This document shows positions 1-3,495 of a stretch of DNA of 5,405 nucleotides, piece after piece. The translations under genes were made by a program, and so were the position numbers. The stretch spans positions 1-5,405 of the forward strand of contig PXSC01000149.1 of the NCBI GenBank assembly GCA_003023535.1. Direction: 5' to 3'. Position 1 is the first letter of the stretch, and each line of letters starts with the position of its first letter. The notes beneath the pieces are model-generated. The model did not search any database. It saw only the letters and a list, made by a program, of their open reading frames with translations, and was not told the DNA's origin. This DNA comes from Halobacteriales archaeon QS_9_70_65 (GTDB taxonomy: Archaea; Halobacteriota; Halobacteria; Halobacteriales; Haloarculaceae).

Positions 1-205
1 GAGTCTCGCCGTCACCCACGGCTTCGAGGAACTGGCGCTGCACCGGGTCTCGGCGACCATCGTCGCGGACAACGAGGCGTCGAAACGGGTCGTCGAGAAG
101 CTCGGGTTCGTCCACGAGGGGACCAAGCGCGACGACGCCTTCGTCGGCGGCGAGTACGTCGACCGCGAGGTGTACGCCGCCCTCGTCGACGGGTGGGAGG
201 GCTGA
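1..205 (+). CDS. GNAT family N-acetyltransferase (RimJ/RimL-like), 3' end only
   Basis: This is the C-terminal 67 residues of an acetyl-CoA-dependent N-acetyltransferase; the first complete codon begins at base 2 and TGA lies at 203-205. Visible residues 11-36 (LALHRVSATI, then ADNEASKRVVEKLGF) match the late part of the GNAT fold, where an Asn-x-x-Ser segment and the helix ending in KLGF help close the acetyl-CoA pocket. The following EGTKRDDAFVGGEYVD and VYAALVDGW are the usual C-terminal strands of RimJ/RimL-type enzymes, which acetylate protein N-termini or small amines. The Q/RxxGxG acetyl-CoA loop should lie upstream of the window, so the substrate cannot be judged. It is convergent with the DUF2061 gene, with 15 bases between the two stops. 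The family assignment is firm; the subfamily is inferred. Confidence 0.9.
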   Translation, partial: SLAVTHGFEELALHRVSATIVADNEASKRVVEKLGFVHEGTKRDDAFVGGEYVDREVYAALVDGWEG

Positions 206-220
206 CGGAGGTCGGCGGGC

Positions 221-442
221 TCAGACTCCCCAGTCGACGCGGTCCCAGAGCCGTTCGTAGCCGAGATACGTCCCCGTCTTCACCAGGTTGGCGACGACGC
301 CGATGCCGAGGGCCTGCTCGACGTCTCCCACGACGGCGAGGGCGACGACGACGGTGATACAGATCATCAGCAGGCGGTAGCCGAGCGTCTTGACGATCGC
401 CCGCGAGAGTTCCTGGTGCGGTCGTCCCCCGGCGGAACCCAT
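221..442 (-). CDS. DUF2061 family small membrane protein
   Basis: This is a complete 73-residue protein of unknown function. After a short polar N-terminus, residues 18-23 read KTLGYR, the conserved Lys-Thr-x-x-Tyr/Trp-Arg entry of DUF2061. A first membrane segment follows at about 24-38, then a GDVEQALGIG link (39-48), a second segment at about 44-60 containing NLVKTGTYLGY, and the hallmark ending YERLWDRV (62-69). The length is typical of a single-domain member. The ATG at 440-442 is the only sensible start, since the family motif begins about 17 residues later. It is transcribed away from azlD, 70 bases downstream of the azlD stop on the same strand, and the gap contains an AT-rich promoter candidate of its own. 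DUF2061 proteins are predicted inner-membrane proteins without a known reaction, so no function is assigned. Confidence 0.88.
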   Translation of the reverse strand: MGSAGGRPHQELSRAIVKTLGYRLLMICITVVVALAVVGDVEQALGIGVVANLVKTGTYLGYERLWDRVDWGV

Positions 443-465
443 ACCGTACTGGAGGAGCGGCTCCG

Positions 466-478
466 TAGTAATTGTTTT
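466..478 (-). promoter_or_regulatory. Candidate TATA box for the DUF2061 gene
   Basis: On the minus strand this AT-rich block reads AAAACAATTACTA and sits about 24-36 bases upstream of the ATG at 442. That spacing fits a haloarchaeal leaderless promoter, in which the transcript begins at or next to the start codon. It is the most AT-rich stretch in the first kilobase. No Shine-Dalgarno sequence precedes the ATG, which agrees with leaderless expression. The match to the haloarchaeal TATA consensus is only fair. Confidence 0.4.
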
Positions 479-494
479 GCGTTATCTTTCCCGT

Positions 495-520
495 TCGTGT
501 AAGCCTTCGTGGTTACACGA
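495..520 (-). terminator. Perfect 8-bp dyad at the azlD stop: possible terminator or operator
   Basis: The arms TCGTGTAA (495-502) and TTACACGA (513-520) are perfect reverse complements separated by 10 bases. The right arm contains the azlD stop codon (513-515). In the azlCD transcript it would form a hairpin exactly at the end of translation. No U-tract follows on the minus strand; the sequence after it is A-rich. It also lies 53-78 bases upstream of the DUF2061 start, so a protein-binding site for that promoter is an equal possibility. The dyad is seen directly; either role is inference. Confidence 0.4.
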
Positions 521-839
521 CCAGTCGGAGGCCGAGGAGAACGGCCATTCCGACGGCGATGGTGGCGAGGATGTTCTCGGTCCGCCAGGCGACGACGGCC
601 GCGGCGCCGGCGGCGAGAAGTCGGCCGTTGTCGGGCGACAGCGCCGGCGACCCGTCGACGACGACGGCGGGGACGACGAGCGCCGACAGCACCGCCGCCG
701 GGACGAGCCGCAGCGCCCGTTCGAGGCCGCCGGGCACCTCCGAGAGGTACTCGAAGAGGTAGATGAATGAAAAGCGGATGCAGAAGGTGCCGACGCCGAC
801 GGCGACGACGACGGCCCACACCTCGGTCGCGGCGGTCAC
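513..839 (-). CDS. azlD: AzlD-type branched-chain amino acid export subunit
   Basis: This is the small partner (108 residues) of the two-component AzlCD/BrnFE exporter, which moves branched-chain amino acids and sometimes methionine out across the membrane. Residues 7-29 form a hydrophobic helix carrying the family signature with an internal Arg (GTFCIRFSFIYLF, 17-29). LSEVPGGLERALRLVPAAVLSALVVPAVV (32-60) is the conserved second segment with its P-x(3)-R-x-L-x(2)-VP pattern. A short loop follows, then AAAVVAWRTENILATIAVGMAVLLGLRLV (79-107), the last two helices with the conserved W-R/K-x-x-N. The length is normal. I chose the GTG at 839-837 because the AzlD similarity begins there, the frame further upstream is meaningless, and it overlaps the azlC stop as GTGA, implying translational coupling. 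This subunit is intact although azlC is damaged, so export activity from this locus is doubtful. Confidence 0.9.
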   Translation of the reverse strand: MTAATEVWAVVVAVGVGTFCIRFSFIYLFEYLSEVPGGLERALRLVPAAVLSALVVPAVVVDGSPALSPDNGRLLAAGAAAVVAWRTENILATIAVGMAVLLGLRLVV

Positions 840-1416
840 CGGCCGCCCCCCGCCTCGACGGCGACGCCGGCGGCCACGCCGGCGACGGCGCCGGCGACGA
901 ACCCGAGGTTCAGCGGGAGGTCGGCCCCGAGAACGGCGCCGGCGCCGCCGACGACGGCCGCGACGGCGTCCGCGCGGTCGGTCACCGCCGGCAGCAGCAG
1001 CGCCAGGAACGTCAACGGGACGGCGAACGAAAGCGGCAGCGACTCCGGCACCCGCGCGCCGACGACGACGCCGGCGACGGTGCAGAGCTGCCAGACGACC
1101 CACAGCGGCGCCGCCACCCCGAGGTAGTACCAGCGCCGCCGGACCGTTCCGTCGGCGCCGAACCGCGTCACCGACAGGGCGTACGCCTGGTCGGTCAGCA
1201 GGTACGCGATTCCGGCCCGCCACCGCGTCGACAGCTCCCGGAGGTACGGGGCGATGGACGCCGAGTACATCAACATCCGGAGGTTGATGACCAGCGCGGT
1301 CGCCACGACCCGCCGACTGCGGCGGCGCCGGCGACCAGCCCGAACGGGACGACGCCGACGAGCACCGGGGCGACCGCCCGGAGCCCGTCGAGAAACGACG
1401 CACGGCGCGAGGACAT
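836..1416 (-). pseudogene. azlC: AzlC branched-chain amino acid exporter, internal deletion and frameshift
   Basis: This would be the large membrane subunit of AzlCD. The ATG at 1416 opens 36 residues (MSSRRASFLDGLR, then APVLVGVVPFGLVAGAAAVGG), the classic AzlC N-terminus and first helix. At about 1309 the frame changes. The C-terminal 156 residues continue in another frame from VATALVINLRMLMYSASIAPYL, the usual AzlC middle, through RWRAGIAYLLTDQAYALSVTRF to the TGA at 836-838. Together the pieces make about 192 residues, while AzlC proteins are usually about 230-240. The missing part is the second membrane region, where the family carries its FAGASQF-type motif. A deletion with length 1 modulo 3, roughly 43 codons, explains both the gap and the frame change. 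Third positions stay GC-rich on both sides. A sequencing or assembly error is an alternative, though a simple homopolymer slip cannot remove that much. Confidence 0.82.
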
Positions 1417-1417
1417 A

Positions 1418-1434
1418 CCCCCGACTACCGGGGG
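1418..1434 (-). promoter_or_regulatory. GC hairpin immediately upstream of the azlC start
   Basis: CCCCCG (1418-1423) and CGGGGG (1429-1434) pair perfectly around a 5-base loop, ending one base before the azlC ATG (1416-1414). If the message starts upstream of it, the stem could hide the start codon. A weak AT-containing stretch at about 1440-1446, at TATA distance, would instead make the message nearly leaderless and place the stem in promoter DNA. It may be incidental in such G/C-rich sequence. Confidence 0.3.
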
Positions 1435-1465
1435 CGGGGATACATGCGTTGCCGTTCCGGAGACG

Positions 1466-1749
1466 TCATCGCTCCCCGCCGGCGACCTCGACGCCGTCGG
1501 CCGCGCCCGTCGCCTCGCTTCTCGCGGCCGGCGCCGTACGGATTCCGGTGGCGGTGACGACACACACCTCGAAGTCGCCGGTGTCACCGGGCTGGCCGGT
1601 CACCCGGGTCGCGGCGTGCCCGTCGAACCGCTGCCGTCGCCGCCGTCGCCGGTGCAGCCGGCGAGGGTCGTCCCGACGGCCGCGGCGCCGGCGCTGGCGA
1701 CGGCAAGGGACTCGTCGTACACCTTCGGGTAGCTCCGGCGGTAGCGCAC
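1466..1749 (-). pseudogene. Remnant of a small haloarchaeal lipoprotein, probably frameshifted
   Basis: A reading frame from GTG at 1749 gives 49 residues ending at TGA 1600-1602. Its core, SLAVASAGAAAVGTTLAGC followed by TGDGGDGSGSTGTP, is a typical haloarchaeal lipoprotein export signal: an Ala/Gly hydrophobic stretch, the lipobox LAGC whose Cys would be lipidated, and an acidic Gly/Ser linker. Codons are almost all GC-ending. After the linker the frame stops, but a second frame runs on through GDTGDFEVCVVTATGIRT to a TGA at 1466-1468 with similarly biased codons. This suggests a single indel near 1600-1640 in a gene of roughly 94 codons. The N-terminus is odd: YRRSYPKVYDES sits where a twin-arginine region should lead straight into the hydrophobic stretch, so the start may be damaged too. 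The lipobox is seen directly; the joined gene is inference. The rest of 1417-1788 shows no gene. Confidence 0.42.
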
Positions 1750-1788
1750 GTCCGATGGCCGTCCGCGCCGGCTCGGAGCCGCGGCCGC

Positions 1789-2265
1789 TCAGTCGGGATC
1801 GACGGCGAAGGGGCTCTCGGTCTCGGTCCACGCCCAGCCGGGCAGGCGGGTCTGGAAGCCGGCCGCCAGCGCCGCCAGCCGGTCGTCGTCGCCGGCCGTC
1901 TCGGCGTCGACGCCGACGTCCGCGACGTGGAACGTCGACTCCGCCAGCAGCGCCAGCGGCTGGCCGCCGGCGATCGTCGCGGCCAGCCGCCGGCCGAGGA
2001 ACTCGTCGACGACGAAGCCGGGGTAGTCGCCGGCGCAGTCGAGCTCCCGGAGCAGCGCCGACAGCGCGGCGACGTTGACCGCCCGGTCGCCGTCGGCGAA
2101 CACTGTCTCGACCTCCGCGCGGTAGGTCTCGACGCTGACGGGGTCGACCGCGACGCCGAACTGCGGTCCGAGCCTCCCCCGAACGTCGTTTATCAGCTCC
2201 GGAACCGCCTCGTCGTCCCGGATTCTGTTCCGCTCCTCGGCGACGACGGCGGGCGTTATCTCCAT
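1789..2265 (-). CDS. Hypothetical haloarchaeal protein, 158 residues
   Basis: I do not recognise this family. The ATG at 2265-2263 gives MEITPAVVAEERNRIRDDEAVPELINDVRGRLGPQFG and ends at TGA 1789-1791. It is acidic, soluble-looking and largely helical. Residues 1-75 look like amphipathic helices with charged turns, FADGDRAVNVAALSALLREL is a clear helix, and DYPGFVVDEFLGRRLAATIAGGQPLALLAE is the most conserved-looking block. There is no signal peptide, membrane helix, metal cluster or nucleotide-binding motif. The frame is also open upstream, joining the Tat-exported gene into one 459-codon reading. I reject that fusion because the 100 or so codons before this ATG are Arg/Ser/Pro-rich and non-conserved in character, and they span a 45-base hairpin. 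No strong TATA box or Shine-Dalgarno sequence precedes it; it may be expressed from the promoter of the upstream gene. Confidence 0.68.
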   Translation of the reverse strand: MEITPAVVAEERNRIRDDEAVPELINDVRGRLGPQFGVAVDPVSVETYRAEVETVFADGDRAVNVAALSALLRELDCAGDYPGFVVDEFLGRRLAATIAGGQPLALLAESTFHVADVGVDAETAGDDDRLAALAAGFQTRLPGWAWTETESPFAVDPD

Positions 2266-2345
2266 GCCGGGCGGTCGGGCCGGCGTCGCCTGAACGTTCC
2301 GCCGGCCCCGCGAGCCGACGTCGTTCGTACCGGTTACTGAATCCG

Positions 2346-2390
2346 CGTCCCGGTATGACCGCACGCCGTCGTGCGGTCGATACCGGGACG
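2346..2390. repeat. 45-base near-perfect inverted repeat (20-bp stem, 4-base loop)
   Basis: The outer arms 2346-2356 and 2380-2390 pair over 11 bases and the inner arms 2357-2365 and 2370-2378 over 9 bases. One G at 2379 is bulged and the loop is CCGT (2366-2369). It lies in the 142-base gap between the Tat-exported gene (stop at 2408) and the 158-residue gene (start at 2265), both on the minus strand. It could be an intrinsic hairpin ending or separating the two messages, an RNA-processing or stability element, or a remnant inverted repeat. No T-tract follows on the minus strand, so a classical terminator is not supported. The structure is seen directly; its role is unknown. Confidence 0.8.
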
Positions 2391-2407
2391 ACGGACGGTG
2401 GCCGGGA

Positions 2408-3168
2408 TCAGGGCTGTTCGGGGCCGACGACCCGCTCGCGGCTGGACGTGTTCGACGCCGCGATCCAGCCGCCCGATCCCTCCCGCGGGCGGACCTCGAA
2501 CGGACAGCGAGATACACGTGTTTGGCGTCGCCGAAGGTCGACTCGACCGGACCACCGGCCCGCGATCGGTCGAGGTCGCCGCCCACGACGGTCCAGGACG
2601 CCGGGACGCGATCCCGCACCGCCACGGGCTCGAACGTCCCGGGGACCAGCTCGACCCGTTCGACCTGTCCGCCGGTGAAGACGGAGGCGTCGCCGCGGCG
2701 GGAGCCGGTGATCGGAAACGGCGTGACGTCGTCGGTACCGGAGCGGCCGTGCTGGCGGGTCCGGTCGTTGTCGAACCGGAGTTCGGCCACCTCCTCCCCG
2801 CCGAGTTCGGCGTCGTCGGTCGGGAACTGCAGGAGGAGGTCCTCGCGGCCGTCGCCGTCGATATCGCGGGTCTCGTGGTAGACGGACCGTGGCCCCCGGC
2901 CCTCGGCGACCAGCTCGGGTGCCCCGAAGCGATACCGGACGGCCGACGCCGTCGGGTCGAACTTCTCGGTCGCGAGCACGCCGACGGCGGTGAAGCCCTC
3001 GCTGTCGGGGTTGATACGGTTCGGCGTCACGCCGGGTTTGACCTCGACGGTCAACTCCGATGGAAAGTGCGCCGTCGCCGAGCCGGCGAGTCCGCCGACG
3101 ACCGCGGTGGCACCGGCCGCGGCACCGAGCCGTCGCACGACGTCGCGTCTCGAAGCGTGGTCGAACAT
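2408..3168 (-). pseudogene. Tat-exported protein with VTPNRINPDS.../DxDGDG repeat-type domain, one-base frameshift near the C-terminus
   Basis: Residues 1-33 form a twin-arginine export signal: SRRDVVRRLG at 6-15, an Ala/Gly-rich core, and a probable cut after ATA (31-33). The mature part begins HFPSELTVEVKPGVTPNRINPDSEGFTAVGVLATEKFDP, then RYRFG (78-82) and DIDGDGREDLLLQFPT (from 103). This is the layout of a domain often seen in secreted halophile and bacterial proteins, with a DxDGDGxxDL calcium-binding-like loop at 102-111. Near 2502-2503, at about residue 222 (KHVYLAV), the frame breaks. Restoring one C gives LAVPFEVRPREGSGGWIAASNTSSRERVVGPEQP and a natural TGA at 2408-2410, for a 253-residue protein. 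Without that base the frame runs Arg/Ser-rich into the next gene as a false 459-residue product. A sequencing error in a CCC run is as likely as a true mutation. Function is unknown; an extracellular, possibly calcium-dependent, role is inferred. Confidence 0.7.
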
Positions 3169-3193
3169 CGACGTATTCTACGACAGGATTCCG

Positions 3194-3201
3194 ATAAAAT
3201 A
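3194..3201 (-). promoter_or_regulatory. TATA box of the Tat-exported protein gene, leaderless spacing
   Basis: On the minus strand the block reads TATTTTAT within GAATATTTTATCGG, preceded by a purine-rich CCAGAA that could serve as a BRE. Its centre is about 29 bases upstream of the ATG at 3168, placing transcription start at or within a few bases of the start codon. This is the standard leaderless arrangement of haloarchaea and supports that ATG as the real start. Confidence 0.68.
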
Positions 3202-3245
3202 TTCTGGTCCATCCGTCGAATTGAGGGGTTTCAGCCGCGTCAGAC

Positions 3246-3271
3246 ACGATATCGTCCGGCCGACCGGCCGA
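3246..3271. promoter_or_regulatory. Palindrome and tandem repeat in the divergent promoter region
   Basis: ACGATATCGT (3246-3255) is a perfect 10-base palindrome, and it is followed at once by two head-to-tail copies of CCGGCCGA (3256-3271). Both lie between the minus-strand TATA box (3194-3201) and the plus-strand one (3309-3316), about 45-60 bases upstream of each, where haloarchaeal regulators commonly bind. No specific regulator is recognised. Short GC repeats arise easily in this genome, so only the palindrome is noteworthy. Confidence 0.3.
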
Positions 3272-3301
3272 CTACGATTCCCGGGTGCACGCTGGCCGTT
3301 T

Positions 3302-3317
3302 GCGAAGGATTTTATAT
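3302..3317 (+). promoter_or_regulatory. TATA box candidate for fttA, implying a long leader
   Basis: TTTTATAT (about 3310-3316) is preceded by the purine-rich GCGAAGGA, a plausible BRE, and is the only good plus-strand TATA element in the 327-base gap upstream of fttA. Transcription would begin near 3335-3342, giving fttA a leader of roughly 155 bases. That is unusual in haloarchaea, where most messages are leaderless. The bases 25-35 upstream of the fttA ATG are not AT-rich, so a closer promoter is not apparent. Confidence 0.55.
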
Positions 3318-3366
3318 GAGTGGTGGGTAACCCCTGGGCACGAGCGGGTTTTCCGGCGTCTCCCGA

Positions 3367-3447
3367 GTCGTCGAACGGCGACGGCAGACGGTACACCCGG
3401 ACCAGCGACCCATCCTCACGACGTCGACCGGGCCGTTGGGTACCGTC
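3367..3447 (+). promoter_or_regulatory. Potentially structured 5' leader of fttA
   Basis: Several stems can form in order. A hairpin pairs 3367-3372 with 3377-3382 (one G-U). A larger arm then nests three stems: GACGGTAC (3387-3394) with GTACCGTC (3440-3447), CCCGG (3396-3400) with CCGGG (3428-3432), and CGAC (3406-3409) with GTCG (3423-3426). All lie between the predicted transcription start and the fttA ATG at 3496. No known riboswitch, tRNA or snoRNA signature was recognised. The complementarity is seen directly; chance is a real alternative in GC-rich DNA, and function is inference. Confidence 0.35.
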
Positions 3448-3495
3448 GAAGGCGACCACCGCGGCACCGGAACGCCCGATTCGAAGATCTACAGT

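Noticed and set aside
880..1110. Repetitive GCCGGCGACG-like runs suggestive of a repeat
   Set aside because: They are explained by Ala/Val/Gly codons of azlC in a GC-rich genome; no regular unit or spacing is seen, and they are not CRISPR-like.
767..1732. Plus-strand open frame of 321 codons across azlC, azlD and the gap
   Set aside because: It is dominated by Arg, Asp and Gly and is antisense to the clear AzlC and AzlD similarity.
1789..3168. One 459-residue minus-strand protein with a Tat signal and a C-terminal helical domain
   Set aside because: The middle (about 2266-2505) is Arg/Ser/Pro-rich, spans a 45-base hairpin, and a one-base correction gives a natural end for the Tat protein. 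Two genes explain the sequence better.
3316..3330. Four-codon minigene (ATG AGT GGT GGG TAA) at the fttA TATA box
   Set aside because: It overlaps the TATA element and would lie upstream of the predicted transcription start, so it would not be in the message.
3320..3495. Possible tRNA or other stable RNA behind the TATA box
   Set aside because: No cloverleaf, T-loop sequence or recognised stable RNA signature could be traced; only generic stems are present.
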